A stretch of DNA of 64,000 nucleotides from Acidobacteriota bacterium (GTDB taxonomy: Bacteria; Acidobacteriota; Thermoanaerobaculia; Multivoradales; J023): the NCBI GenBank assembly GCA_029263395.1, contig JAJCXO010000200.1, positions 16,281 to 80,280 on the forward strand. The letters run 5' to 3'. The notes beneath the pieces are model-generated. The model saw only the letters and a list, made by a program, of their open reading frames with translations. It searched no databases and was not told the origin of the DNA. Below, piece after piece: positions 8,312 to 17,957 of this stretch. The position numbers and the translations under genes are program-made. Position 1 is the stretch's first letter; each line of letters opens with the position of its first letter.

Positions 8312-10576
8312 ATGGGTCGACTGCGAAATCTCTCCATCCAGCGGAAGCTGACGGCGCTCACGATGTTGACGACCGTCTTGGCGTTGCTGCTCGCGTCGTT
8401 TGCGTTCTACACCTACGACCGGATGACCTTTCGCGACAAGATGGTGCGCGACCTGAGCGCGCTGGCCGCGACCCTCGAGGCCAACACCGCTGATGCCCTG
8501 GTTTATCACGATCCAGAGACTGCGCAGGGCATCCTTGCCGGCCTGGAAGGTCAGCCGCATATCGTTTCGGCAGCCATCTTTGATCGCGATGGGAAGTTGT
8601 TTGCGGACTTCGCTCGCAACGTTCCGGGTGAGCCCAATCCCGAGCCAACCGTGCCGTCGACCGATGGCCATACGTTTGGCACTCGCAACTTGGTGATCTC
8701 CCGCGGCATGCAATTCGGCAGTCAACGGGTCGGGACCTTCATGATCGTGACGGATCTGGGGGAGTTCGACAGTCGCCGAACGGACTACCAGGGAATTCTG
8801 GCCGCAGTCATTCTCGGCGTTTCGGTGTTGGCATTTCTGTTTTCTTCGGCCATGCAGCGGGTAGTGACAAGACCCATCTTGGCGCTGGTCGATGTTGCTC
8901 GCAATGTCTCGGAGAAGAAAGACTTCACCGTCCGTGCCAAGGCCCAAAGCGAAGACGAGATCGGTCGTTTGGTCAATAGCTTCAACGAGATGTTGGGGCA
9001 GATCCAGGTGCGGGATGAAGAGTTGCGGGTGGCAAAGGACAAAGCCGAAGAGGCCAACCGCACCAAGAGCGTATTCCTGGCCAATATGAGCCACGAACTG
9101 CGCACACCGTTGACGGCCATCATCGGCTACAGCGAGATCCTGGAAGATGACGCGGGCGAAATGGGGCTCGATGACTTCCTACCCGATTTGCGAAAGATCA
9201 AATCCGCGGGTAAACACTTGCTCGGCCTGATCAACAGCATTCTCGACTTGTCGAAGGTCGAATCGGGAAAGATGGAGCTTTACATCGAGAGCTTCGATCT
9301 CACCAGTCTGGTGTCTGAGGTGGCGAGCACCGTCAATCCGTTGATGGACAAGAACGGCAACAAGTTGACGGTCGAGACGGCAGACGATCTTGGCGAGGTA
9401 CGCAGTGACCTCACCAAGATGCGGCAGATTTTGTTCAATCTGTTGTCGAACGCGTCCAAGTTCACAGAGCAAGGCCAGGTGCGATTGGCGGTCCGACGCG
9501 CTAGTCCGGCCAACATGGTGGTCTTCGAGATCAGCGATTCGGGTATCGGCATGTCGCCTGAGCAGCTCACTCGGTTGTTCAAGCCGTTTTCGCAGGCTGA
9601 CGCGTCCACCGCTCGCAACTATGGTGGAACGGGGCTCGGTCTAGCGTTGTGCAAACGATTCTGTCAGGTGATGGGCGGGCGTATCGATGTCGATAGTGAG
9701 CTCGGCAAGGGGACAACGTTCACCGTGCGGTTGCCGAGCGATATGGATCCGGATCAAACTTCGATGGGTTCGATGCATCAGCTGCTCGAGTCGGGTGAGT
9801 GGAACCATCGGGAGCTGAGTTCATTGGCCCCGGCTGATGAACGGCTGGTGCTGGTGATCGACGACGACTTGGCGGTCCACGATCTGTTGCGCGATCTGTT
9901 GGAGAAGGAAGGCTTCAACATCGTCACGGCCGCCAGCGGTGAAGAGGGTTTGAAGTTGGCCTACACCCTGAAGCCGGCGATTATTACGCTCGATGTCTAC
10001 ATGCCGGATCTGGATGGTTGGACGGTACTCAACACCATCAAGTCCGACGCCCAGCTGTCACACATTCCGGTGATCATGATTTCGGTGTCCGATCAGCGGC
10101 AAAAAGGCTACGCTTTGGGTGCTGAGTACCTGACCAAGCCGATCGATCGCCAGAAGCTGCTGGTGCTGCTCGAGAAATACAGTCACCGCGGTACAACTCC
10201 CGAAGTCCTGGTGGTTGATGACGACCCGGATATACGTGCGATGGTGCGCGTCCTGCTCGAAGAACAGGGATGTTCAGTGGTCGAGGCCGAGAACGGGCTG
10301 GCGGCATTGCGGATGGTTGCCGAGTCGCCGCCGTCCCTGATCCTTCTCGACTTGATCATGCCGCAGCTCGATGGCTTCGGCTTCATGAGTCAGTTGCGAA
10401 AGAATCCGGCGCTGAGCTCGATCCCGGTGGTGGTTTTGACTGCAATGGATATCGGTCCAGAGGAAACCGCTCGTCTCAATGGTGGGGTCGAGCAGATCTT
10501 GCAGAAGGGGGCCTTCAACCTGGACGAGCTGAAGGCTGAGATCCGGTCCTTGGCGCGGGGTAGCGTGCATGCCTAG
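8312..10576 (+). CDS. Hybrid sensor histidine kinase with two C-terminal receivers
   Basis: Membrane histidine kinase, 754 residues. TM helix at about 12-33; an extracytoplasmic sensor of about 125 residues with the look of a CHASE8-type domain; TM2 near 160-180; HAMP near 182-235; HisKA with the phospho-accepting His261 in MSHELRTPL; and a HATPase with NLLSNASKFT and GGTGLGLAL. Two receivers follow (VIDDDLAVHD / LDVYMPDLDG / TKPID, and VVDDDPDIRA / LDLIMPQLDG). The second receiver has LQKGAF where the conserved Lys-Pro would be. It heads a five-gene same-strand series with a TonB receptor, TPR protein, binding protein and cyclase, which suggests it senses something handled by those proteins. 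Confidence 0.93.
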   Translation: MGRLRNLSIQRKLTALTMLTTVLALLLASFAFYTYDRMTFRDKMVRDLSALAATLEANTADALVYHDPETAQGILAGLEGQPHIVSAAIFDRDGKLFADFARNVPGEPNPEPTVPSTDGHTFGTRNLVISRGMQFGSQRVGTFMIVTDLGEFDSRRTDYQGILAAVILGVSVLAFLFSSAMQRVVTRPILALVDVARNVSEKKDFTVRAKAQSEDEIGRLVNSFNEMLGQIQVRDEELRVAKDKAEEANRTKSVFLANMSHELRTPLTAIIGYSEILEDDAGEMGLDDFLPDLRKIKSAGKHLLGLINSILDLSKVESGKMELYIESFDLTSLVSEVASTVNPLMDKNGNKLTVETADDLGEVRSDLTKMRQILFNLLSNASKFTEQGQVRLAVRRASPANMVVFEISDSGIGMSPEQLTRLFKPFSQADASTARNYGGTGLGLALCKRFCQVMGGRIDVDSELGKGTTFTVRLPSDMDPDQTSMGSMHQLLESGEWNHRELSSLAPADERLVLVIDDDLAVHDLLRDLLEKEGFNIVTAASGEEGLKLAYTLKPAIITLDVYMPDLDGWTVLNTIKSDAQLSHIPVIMISVSDQRQKGYALGAEYLTKPIDRQKLLVLLEKYSHRGTTPEVLVVDDDPDIRAMVRVLLEEQGCSVVEAENGLAALRMVAESPPSLILLDLIMPQLDGFGFMSQLRKNPALSSIPVVVLTAMDIGPEETARLNGGVEQILQKGAFNLDELKAEIRSLARGSVHA

Positions 10577-10584
10577 TCGCTTAC

Positions 10585-10615
10585 GGACGAACTTTGTGTA
10601 TGGACGAACTTCGTG
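10585..10615 (+). repeat. 17-bp-spaced direct repeat between kinase and receptor genes
   Basis: GGACGAACTTTGTG at 10585 and GGACGAACTTCGTG at 10602 differ at one base. They lie in the 69-bp gap just before the receptor's ribosome binding site. Confidence 0.6.
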
Positions 10616-10645
10616 CGTCGAGACCCTCAGCAGGAGGCCACAGAG

Positions 10646-12739
10646 ATGATGTCCCGAAAGTTGTCGCCGTTGTGCCGCGGTTCAGCCGCGTGGTTGCCAA
10701 TTGTGATGATGGTGATCCTGCCAGCGACAAGGATTCTGGCGCAAACGTCCAGTCAGCTGGGTGAGGTCACCCTTTTCGGCGAGGAAGAGTTCACCATCCA
10801 GGCGGCGACCAAGACCGAGTTGCCGATCTCCAAGGCCCCCGGTTCAGTGACCGTCATCAGTGCGCAGCAGATCCGGGAATCAGGCTCTCGCACGATCCCC
10901 GAGTTGTTACGGACGGTGGGTGGTGTCAATGTGCGTTGGAATCCGATGGTGCAATCCCTCGATATCCGCAGCTTTGGTCAGAACCCATTCACCAGCCGAG
11001 TGCTCCTGTTGATCGATGGTGTGCCCTACAATTCGTGGAATAAAGGTGGCTTTCCTCAACACCCCGGTTTCGACTTCTTCATGATGCAGAACATCAAGCG
11101 TCTGGAGATCGTTCGGGGTCCCGGCTCGTCGCTGTATGGCGAGAACGCCTATTGGGGCGTCGTCAACATCGTTACGCTGTCGGGAGAAGATCTTCAGGGC
11201 GGTAAGGTCGAAGTGTCCGGAGGTGACCTGTTGGACCAATCTGTCAGCACGGTCTACGGCCGCTCGACCGACAACGGGTCCTTTCTGGTCTCCGGCCGCG
11301 TGCAGCGTGGTCAGCTGCCGCTCGGCTTCTGGATCGAGGACAACGATTCGGAGATCGAAGGCTCGGATATTTTCATCAAGGCCAAACGTGGTGGGTTCGA
11401 GGCGTCGTATTACCGTCATCAGGACGAACTCGATGGTTTTTCGAATCCCCTGGGATTTGTGCCGGGATCCTTTCGCAGTGCTGACAAGATCAAACAAACG
11501 GTCGATATTCTGGCATTCAAGACCTCGCACGATCTGCGTCAGGATCTGACGTTCAGCAGTGATATCTCCTACGCGCAGCGCGAGGGCTCACGCTGCAGCT
11601 CATGCCATGCTGCACCGCAGAATGAGGCTTTTTCAGAAACCGTTGATCACGGGTTTCAGCTCATCGGTGACTTCCGTCTGGGAGTTAAAATGATCCCGTC
11701 CCACGATATTTTGGTCGGGATCGAAGCGCGACGGGTCGACGCTGGAGAACACGAGGATCAGTTGCTGCAACCCACGACCGACGTTCAGCCGGTGTTGGCT
11801 TATACCAAGGTCGCTGCTTACGTGCAGGATCAGATCTCGCTTGCCCAGGATCGTTTCCGACTCACTCTCGGTGCGCGTCTCGATGGCTCGAACGACCTCT
11901 TCGACAGTGCACTGTCACCGCGTATCGCGGCGGTGTACACGCCGTCTGACTCGGTGGTATTACGCGGTGGGTGGTCGACGGCGTTCCGTTTCCCCAACTT
12001 CAACGAGCTTTATCAGGACTCTTGGTTTTTGAACGCCGACAGTGGCTTCTTTGCGTTCCCACTGAGCGTCTTCAGGCCTAACCCCGACCTCCAACCCGAG
12101 GAGATCCGCACCTTCGATGTCGGGGCGGAGTTTCGGCTGAGTCCGCAGGCGAGCCTGAAAATCGATCTCTTTCAGTCTGAAGTCAAGGACTTCGTCGTGT
12201 TGTCCTTCATCAGCCCGCCGGTAGGACCCACTCAGATTTTGTCAGAGAATCACCCCGGTGACGCAACAATCCGAGGCGGTGAGCTCGAGCTGCGATGGCA
12301 GCCGAGTCGGAAGTTCTCCACGCTGTTCAACTGGTCCTACCAGGAGAACGAGCAAGACGACACCCGAGTCGACTCTAGTGGCAAGCTTTTTGAATTCGTC
12401 TATTCACCGGAAAACAAGCTCAATATGGCAACCTACCTGGGACCTTTCAGAGGATTCCGGGGAACGATCGAAGCCGAGTGGCGAGATGAGCGTGAGGGGC
12501 CAAGTGCTTGGAACTTCGCCGCCGGAAATCGATCGACTGCGATTCTCGATGCCTACACCCTGGTCAACGCTCGTCTCAGTTGGGATGCTCCGGTGCGTAT
12601 CGGCTCTTCCGACGAAGGGCTGAGGTTCTCGATTTACGGCAAGAATCTGTTGGACGAGGACATTGAGGAGACCTTCTTGCCGATCGATACCGAGTTGCCC
12701 GGTGCCACCTACTCCGGCGCAATCGAGCTTCGATACTGA
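10646..12739 (+). CDS. TonB-dependent outer-membrane receptor
   Basis: Ligand-gated beta-barrel receptor that imports a scarce substrate using TonB energy. A signal peptide ends near ILAQTS. The plug domain follows (APGSVTVISAQQI, VLLLIDGVPYN, RLEIVRGPGSSLYGENA) and then a barrel of about 500 residues. The N-terminus aligns with the vitamin B12/siderophore/colicin receptor type. The ATG at 10646 is chosen because AGGAGG lies 8 nt upstream; an in-frame GTG at 10613 would precede that site. An unusual CSSCHAAP segment (a CxxCH pattern) lies in the barrel, probably in an extracellular loop. Substrate unknown. Downstream of the hybrid kinase by 69 bp. Confidence 0.92.
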   Translation: MMSRKLSPLCRGSAAWLPIVMMVILPATRILAQTSSQLGEVTLFGEEEFTIQAATKTELPISKAPGSVTVISAQQIRESGSRTIPELLRTVGGVNVRWNPMVQSLDIRSFGQNPFTSRVLLLIDGVPYNSWNKGGFPQHPGFDFFMMQNIKRLEIVRGPGSSLYGENAYWGVVNIVTLSGEDLQGGKVEVSGGDLLDQSVSTVYGRSTDNGSFLVSGRVQRGQLPLGFWIEDNDSEIEGSDIFIKAKRGGFEASYYRHQDELDGFSNPLGFVPGSFRSADKIKQTVDILAFKTSHDLRQDLTFSSDISYAQREGSRCSSCHAAPQNEAFSETVDHGFQLIGDFRLGVKMIPSHDILVGIEARRVDAGEHEDQLLQPTTDVQPVLAYTKVAAYVQDQISLAQDRFRLTLGARLDGSNDLFDSALSPRIAAVYTPSDSVVLRGGWSTAFRFPNFNELYQDSWFLNADSGFFAFPLSVFRPNPDLQPEEIRTFDVGAEFRLSPQASLKIDLFQSEVKDFVVLSFISPPVGPTQILSENHPGDATIRGGELELRWQPSRKFSTLFNWSYQENEQDDTRVDSSGKLFEFVYSPENKLNMATYLGPFRGFRGTIEAEWRDEREGPSAWNFAAGNRSTAILDAYTLVNARLSWDAPVRIGSSDEGLRFSIYGKNLLDEDIEETFLPIDTELPGATYSGAIELRY

Positions 12740-12864
12740 ACAACTGCGACAGCGAGGGGTGGTCAGCCACCGCTCGATCTCAGGGGCTACAGCCAGATCC
12801 GTTCCGAGCCTTGTTTCGTAACCTGACGATGTCTCTCTGCTCTGAAATTCCGAGTGAACCCGAG

Positions 12865-15420
12865 ATGAGACATGGCGTGCATCACGCTATCGTGCAGTGT
12901 GTTGGCCTGATTGTGGGCGGACTGCTGATGCTGTGGGTCGGTACCGACTCGAGTGCCCAGCCAGACGTGCCGGAAGTGGTGCGGGAGCGCTTGGACGAAG
13001 GCGACCGTCATCGTGCGGCGGGCCGGCTCGACGAGGCGATCGAGAGTTATCTCGAGGCTCGGCGGCTCGGCCCGTCAGTGCTCGAAACTTACACGTCTTT
13101 GGGGGCGCTTTACACCGGGCAGGATGAGCTCGAAAAGGCGCTCGAGGCCTTCTCGAGTGGGCTAGAGAGGATGCCCGACGATCGCCAGCTGCTCTACAAC
13201 GTGGCGGTGATTGCGCTCCGGCTCGATCTCTTGGAACAGGCTTTGAGTGCGGTCGAGCACGCGGTGGCCAAACATCGTGGGGACGCCGACCTATATTCGT
13301 TACACGGCGCGATACTCAGCCGCCTCGATCGACCGGACGAGGCTCTGGCCGCCCTCGAGATGGCAGCCAAACGCAAGCCGGGAGACTCGCAGATTCTGTT
13401 TCGCCTCGGCAATCTTCAACATCAGGTTGGTCAACCCCAATCGGCGATCGATACCTACCGCAAGGCGATCAAGAAAGATCGCACGATGCTTCGTGCTTAT
13501 TACAACCTGGGTGCTGTGTTGTTGGAGTCCGGACAATTCGACGCCGCCCTCGATGCGTACAAGGTCGCTCTGGAACCTCTCGAGGCCGCCTTCACCAACG
13601 GCCAAACCGTGGAAGTGATCCATGCTCAGGCATTCCAGAACTTAGGGGCGATCTACTTCCAAAAGAAAGCATGGCAATCGGCTCTAGATGCTTACAGCAA
13701 GGCGTTGCGTCTCGATCCACAGCTGACCGCTGCGCTCTACAACCAAGGTTTTATCTACTACACCTTGGGCCAGTTCGAGGCTGCAGAGAGCACCTATCGC
13801 GAAGCGTTGAAGCTCGATCGTGAGTTGCCGATCGCTTATCTCCACCTCGGGCTGATCGAGCAGGGGCGCGGTGAGCACGAAGCAGCGGTTCGGTGGCTGA
13901 CCGATGGGCTTTTGCTGCTCGATGGTTCGTCGCGTCAGATGGCCTACTGCGCACTTGCTGAATCTCAGGACGAGCTCGGGCGATCAGCGGAAGCCGAGAC
14001 GGCATTTCGGTCACTGCTCGAACTCGCCCCAGAGGATCTTTCAGCTCGGCTCGACTTGGGACGTTTGCTGCGAAGAGCTGGGGAATTGGTGGCAGCGCGG
14101 CAGGAGTTGGAAAAGGTGCGTTCTGCCGCCCCCGACCCTCTCGAGGCGATGATGGAGCTGGCATCCCTGGCAAAGGCTGAGGGTAAAACTGGGGAGGAGA
14201 AGGCGCTCTATCAAGACATGCTGCGGCGTGCCGGTTCCCGCCCCGGGATGTGGCCGATCCGGTTGAATTTGGCGCTCGTTCACCTGCAGCAGGGGGACGT
14301 TAAGCAGGCCAAGCCACACCTCGAATCGTTAGTGGGGCGCAAAACGTTCCGTGGTGAGCGCGCTCCCGGTGTCGAAGAGCGCCAGCTAATTGCGACGATC
14401 CACGGGTTGTTGTTGGCCCTGGATGGCGATGTACCGGCAGGGCGTCAGCGAGTTCAAGCTGTGCTGGCGGAGGATGCTGGTTTTATCGCAGCGTTGGACA
14501 TCGCTGCGGTGCTCGAAGCTGCCGCTGGCGAGCTCGAAGCGGGGCAAGCCATGACGGCGAGTTGGGAGCGTCAGCAGGGAAGTGCTCTCGAAGCCTTGAC
14601 CCGGGCCAATCTGGGGCAAATCCTATGGCTCAGTGGGCGCAGTGATGCGGCACGTCCGCATCTCGATGCGGCCATCGAGGCTTATCCGCAGTGGCTGAGT
14701 CTCAGGGTTGCCCGAGCCGAGATCGCTGTTGCCGCCAAGCGGTATGCCGAAGCCGTCAGCGACTTTCAAGCGGCGGTTGGGTTGTGTGGCACGGAGGGCG
14801 CTTCAACCTTTGCGGATGCTCCCGCGGTCGAAGGAGTTTTTCAAACCACTCTCGGCCTGAACGGTGACCCATCGTTTTGCGCCCGTGCCAACAGAGGGTT
14901 GGCGTCGGCTCGGCTTGGCGTCGCCTTCGAAGGGCTTCGGCCGGCGCTGGGCGATGGTCAGCTGGGCAATGGTCGGCTAGCTACCGGTCGGCTGGCCACT
15001 ATCCTGCGTTTAGTGGATGCTGCACTGGGTGGTGAGCTCGATCAGGTCTCCCGGGCGGTTGCACACTATGTGCGCGGCACAGCACGCATCGCTGACGGCG
15101 CCGACGAGCCGGCGCGTCAAGACTTTACCGTTGCGTTGCAGGGGCCATTGCCAAGGGCACTTCGCTCGCTGGCTTACAACAACTTGGGCGTCGCACACTC
15201 CCGCCTCGGCAACGTAACGGCAGCCCAAGAGGCTTTTGAGACTGCCCGCCGTGAACAGCGCCCATCACCTGAGTCAACGTTGAATCTGGGGATTCTGTTC
15301 GACGATCACACGGACCAGCCGCAACAGGCTATCGAGCTGTATCGTCAGTACTTGAGCCTCGGTGGTGCACGTCAGTCCGATGTTGCAGCCTGGGTCGAGC
15401 GGCTGGAGAGGATCTACTAA
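12865..15420 (+). CDS. Exported TPR-repeat protein
   Basis: Long tetratricopeptide-repeat protein, about 850 residues. After a hydrophobic signal segment (LIVGGLLMLWVG) nearly the whole chain is TPR units (for example AYYNLGAVLLESGQFDAALDAYK), with a more irregular stretch in the second half and typical TPRs again at the end. It probably acts as a periplasmic scaffold. The start is uncertain: the frame is open from a TTG at 12811, with ATGs at 12829 and 12865. The last gives the best signal peptide. Three 15-bp tandem repeats lie at 14953-14997. Its TAA shares a base with the ATG of the next gene, implying translational coupling. Confidence 0.85.
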   Translation: MRHGVHHAIVQCVGLIVGGLLMLWVGTDSSAQPDVPEVVRERLDEGDRHRAAGRLDEAIESYLEARRLGPSVLETYTSLGALYTGQDELEKALEAFSSGLERMPDDRQLLYNVAVIALRLDLLEQALSAVEHAVAKHRGDADLYSLHGAILSRLDRPDEALAALEMAAKRKPGDSQILFRLGNLQHQVGQPQSAIDTYRKAIKKDRTMLRAYYNLGAVLLESGQFDAALDAYKVALEPLEAAFTNGQTVEVIHAQAFQNLGAIYFQKKAWQSALDAYSKALRLDPQLTAALYNQGFIYYTLGQFEAAESTYREALKLDRELPIAYLHLGLIEQGRGEHEAAVRWLTDGLLLLDGSSRQMAYCALAESQDELGRSAEAETAFRSLLELAPEDLSARLDLGRLLRRAGELVAARQELEKVRSAAPDPLEAMMELASLAKAEGKTGEEKALYQDMLRRAGSRPGMWPIRLNLALVHLQQGDVKQAKPHLESLVGRKTFRGERAPGVEERQLIATIHGLLLALDGDVPAGRQRVQAVLAEDAGFIAALDIAAVLEAAAGELEAGQAMTASWERQQGSALEALTRANLGQILWLSGRSDAARPHLDAAIEAYPQWLSLRVARAEIAVAAKRYAEAVSDFQAAVGLCGTEGASTFADAPAVEGVFQTTLGLNGDPSFCARANRGLASARLGVAFEGLRPALGDGQLGNGRLATGRLATILRLVDAALGGELDQVSRAVAHYVRGTARIADGADEPARQDFTVALQGPLPRALRSLAYNNLGVAHSRLGNVTAAQEAFETARREQRPSPESTLNLGILFDDHTDQPQQAIELYRQYLSLGGARQSDVAAWVERLERIY
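14953..14997 (+). repeat. Three 15-bp tandem repeats in the TPR gene
   Basis: Variants of RATGGTCRGCTRGCY at 14953, 14968 and 14983, in frame and encoding a five-residue repeat between TPR blocks. Confidence 0.6.
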
Positions 15421-16412
15421 TGGGCAGGTCGCGCTGTGGGTGGCTACTGCTCGTTAGCTTGATGGCCAGCTCGATTGTTGCGCAGGATACCCTGCTCGTC
15501 CATCTGCCGAGTGCTCCGGCCGAGGCTGCCAATCGACAGGCTGAGGCAGTCAACGCCTTGGCTGAGGTGCTCTCCGCACGGCTCCCAGATCGCACGATCG
15601 AAGCCAAGATCTATCGCCGTTGGCGGGATGCCAGCCAAGTCCTCAGCGGCAACCCGGAGAACGTCAACCTACTACTGACCGATGCCTCGTTTGTCGTTGA
15701 TGCTTCGACTGGCCATCGACCAGCCTACCGCTTTGTACACGCTGGCAGTGGGACCTATCGGCGGTTGTTGGTGGTACGAAGCGACCGCGGCGAGCTCAAC
15801 AGATTGGTCGACTTGCGTGACAAGTCTTTGGCAGTAGTCGAGGCCGCTGGGTTTGGCGACGGAGCTGGTGACGCTGGCTTCCTACGAGATCAGGTATTCG
15901 AGGACGAGCTCGATCCGCTCACCTGGTTTGCTACGTTGAAGCCGTCGTCCGATGATTTTTCGGCCACCGCCAGCGTGTTGTACGGCCAAAGCGATGCTGC
16001 GCTCGTCGCCGAATACAATCCACTGCTTGCCAGCCATCTCGGCAAGGATTTGCGAACGGTGTTCGAGAGCCCTGAACTGTCCTTGCCGGTGCTGTGGATT
16101 CGTGAGTCCGCCTTCACCCCTGAAGCTCGACAGTTGTTGGCGGAAACCCTTCGGACTCTCGGCGACGATCCGACAGGGCGCACTCTGCTCGCCGATCTCG
16201 GGATCGACGGTTTTGCCCCGGTGGACGGTGGATACCCGCTGGCGACAGCAACCGCACGACCGTCTAAAACCTTGGCGATTGCTGTGCCGGCCGGCGATGA
16301 GCTCGACCTTGTAATGCCGTCGTTGCCGGCGGCGAGCGAATTGACGTTTGCAGTGGCGGTGGAGCTTCCAGAGATTCCGTTGCCGGTCGATGGCCAAGGC
16401 GGATCGCGCTAG
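15420..16412 (+). CDS. PhnD-like periplasmic binding protein
   Basis: Exported solute-binding-like protein, 330 residues, resembling the phosphate/phosphonate-binding PhnD group. It has a signal peptide (LLLVSLMASSIVAQ), RLVDLRDKSLAVVEAAGFGD (the 'LRGK' region of PhnD proteins), and a late YGQSDAALVAEYN segment matching the 'V..G..DaaavD' region. No ABC permease or ATPase is nearby. It may therefore serve as a sensory ligand-binding subunit for the hybrid kinase of this series rather than for transport; that is inference. It overlaps the TPR gene stop (TAATG). The last 70 residues are low-complexity and of unknown role. Confidence 0.72.
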   Translation: MGRSRCGWLLLVSLMASSIVAQDTLLVHLPSAPAEAANRQAEAVNALAEVLSARLPDRTIEAKIYRRWRDASQVLSGNPENVNLLLTDASFVVDASTGHRPAYRFVHAGSGTYRRLLVVRSDRGELNRLVDLRDKSLAVVEAAGFGDGAGDAGFLRDQVFEDELDPLTWFATLKPSSDDFSATASVLYGQSDAALVAEYNPLLASHLGKDLRTVFESPELSLPVLWIRESAFTPEARQLLAETLRTLGDDPTGRTLLADLGIDGFAPVDGGYPLATATARPSKTLAIAVPAGDELDLVMPSLPAASELTFAVAVELPEIPLPVDGQGGSR

Positions 16413-16471
16413 GCCCGTCGAAGGTTTGCCCCAACTGCTAGGATATGCCTCCGTTCAACACGGAGCCCGTC

Positions 16472-17956
16472 ATGCAGCGAATTCTTTTAGTCGAAGATAA
16501 CGAAATGAACCGGGATCTGATCTCCCGGAGGCTCAAGCGCCGCGGCTTCGACGTCAGCATCGCAGTGGATGGTGCTGAAGGTGTCGAGAAGGCGACCGCC
16601 GATCAGCCGGATATCATTGTCATGGATATGGGGTTGCCGGTGCTAGATGGCTATGAAGCCACGCGGATGCTCAAAGATGCCGACGCAACGAAGCGTATTC
16701 CGATCATCGGCCTGTCAGCGCACGCCATGTCGGGAGACGCTCGCAAGGCGTTGGCTGCTGGCTGCGACGACTACGACACCAAGCCGGTGGAGTGGGCACG
16801 GATGCTGGGCAAGATCGATACCCTTTTGACCCGCGCCAAAGAAGACGCAGCCAACGTCGAGCTCTCGACGCCAGCAGCCTCCGCAACGGCGGCCAATCCG
16901 GACGCAGCCCATCTCTTGGTGGTTGACGACAGCGCTATGCACCGCCAAATGTTGTCGGAGCGCCTGACTCTTTTGGGACACACGTTCGATTTGGTTGCTG
17001 GAGTCGAGGCTGCCCGCCAGCGGTTGGAGCATGCGACCTTCGATGCGGTGTTGCTCGATGTTACGTTACCGCCGGTAGAGGGCCAGCCTTTGCTCGAGCT
17101 CATCCGAGCGGATCCCCGATACCAAGACATGCCAGTGATCATGCTCTCGACGATCGACGCGGTCTCCGACGCGATTGCAGCCTTGTCCCGTGGCGCGTCG
17201 GATTTTATCGCGCAGCCCTTCCATGCCGAGGTCCTGGCAACACGTCTCAATGTCTGTCTCGAACGGGCCCGGACACATCAGAGTTTGCAGACGCTAGAAG
17301 AGGCGTTGAGTGCCGAGAAGCGCCGCTCCGAGCACCTCCTGGGTACCCTCTTGCCTGCCGGGATCGTGACCGAGCTGCGGGAGACGCGTAAGGTTGTCCC
17401 GCGGCGTTGCCCAGACGTGGCGTTGTTGTTCTGCGACGTGGCTGGTTTTCGCAAAGTCAGTGACAGTCTCGATCCCGAAGATTCGATCCGCCGACTTCAG
17501 CGGTTGATCGTGGCGTTTGAGGATGTGGTAGCCCGCCACAGGGTGGAGAAGGTCAAGACTAATGGGGATTCGTTCGTGGCTGCAGCGGGTCTGTTCGAGA
17601 GTCTTGCGAGCCCCGCGGCAGCCCTGGCGGCAGTGCGTTGCGGTCTCGAGATGATCGAAGTTGCAAGTACGATCGAGGCTTCCTGGCCGCTGCGGATCGG
17701 GATCCATCAAGGCTCGGTGGTTGCCGGGGTGGTCGGCCATCGCAAATGCCAGTTTGATCTGTGGGGAAATACAGTCCAAACCGCTGCGCGAGTCAAGAGC
17801 TCTGGCCCGCCGGGTGGCCTCCAGGTTTCCGAAACAGTCTGGCGACAGATTGCCGGTCAGAGCCAGGGGCAGCGGTTGGGTGAAGTGAAGCTCAAAGATG
17901 ACAGTGCGGTCACGGTGTACCGCGTGCAGCGCGTCGAGCCAGAAGCGACTCTCTGA
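16472..17956 (+). CDS. Double-receiver class III adenylate cyclase
   Basis: Cytoplasmic response regulator making a cyclic nucleotide. REC1 (LLVEDNEMNRD, MDMGLPVLDG, DTKPVE) is complete. REC2 (VVDDSAMHRQ, LLDVTLPPVEG) has IAQPF where Lys-Pro is expected. A short coiled linker leads to a class III cyclase domain with both metal Asp residues (FCDVAGF, TNGDSF), the adenine-selecting Lys (EKVKT) and Asp (FDLWG), and the transition-state Arg (AARVKS). The usual Asn of TVNxAxR is Gln (TVQTAAR). I infer an adenylate cyclase, possibly of altered activity. Start at 16472 (MQRILLVEDN) after a GGAG; an in-frame ATG at 16445 is the alternative. It is convergent with the next gene with a 1-bp gap. Confidence 0.9.
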   Translation: MQRILLVEDNEMNRDLISRRLKRRGFDVSIAVDGAEGVEKATADQPDIIVMDMGLPVLDGYEATRMLKDADATKRIPIIGLSAHAMSGDARKALAAGCDDYDTKPVEWARMLGKIDTLLTRAKEDAANVELSTPAASATAANPDAAHLLVVDDSAMHRQMLSERLTLLGHTFDLVAGVEAARQRLEHATFDAVLLDVTLPPVEGQPLLELIRADPRYQDMPVIMLSTIDAVSDAIAALSRGASDFIAQPFHAEVLATRLNVCLERARTHQSLQTLEEALSAEKRRSEHLLGTLLPAGIVTELRETRKVVPRRCPDVALLFCDVAGFRKVSDSLDPEDSIRRLQRLIVAFEDVVARHRVEKVKTNGDSFVAAAGLFESLASPAAALAAVRCGLEMIEVASTIEASWPLRIGIHQGSVVAGVVGHRKCQFDLWGNTVQTAARVKSSGPPGGLQVSETVWRQIAGQSQGQRLGEVKLKDDSAVTVYRVQRVEPEATL

Positions 17957-17957
17957 C

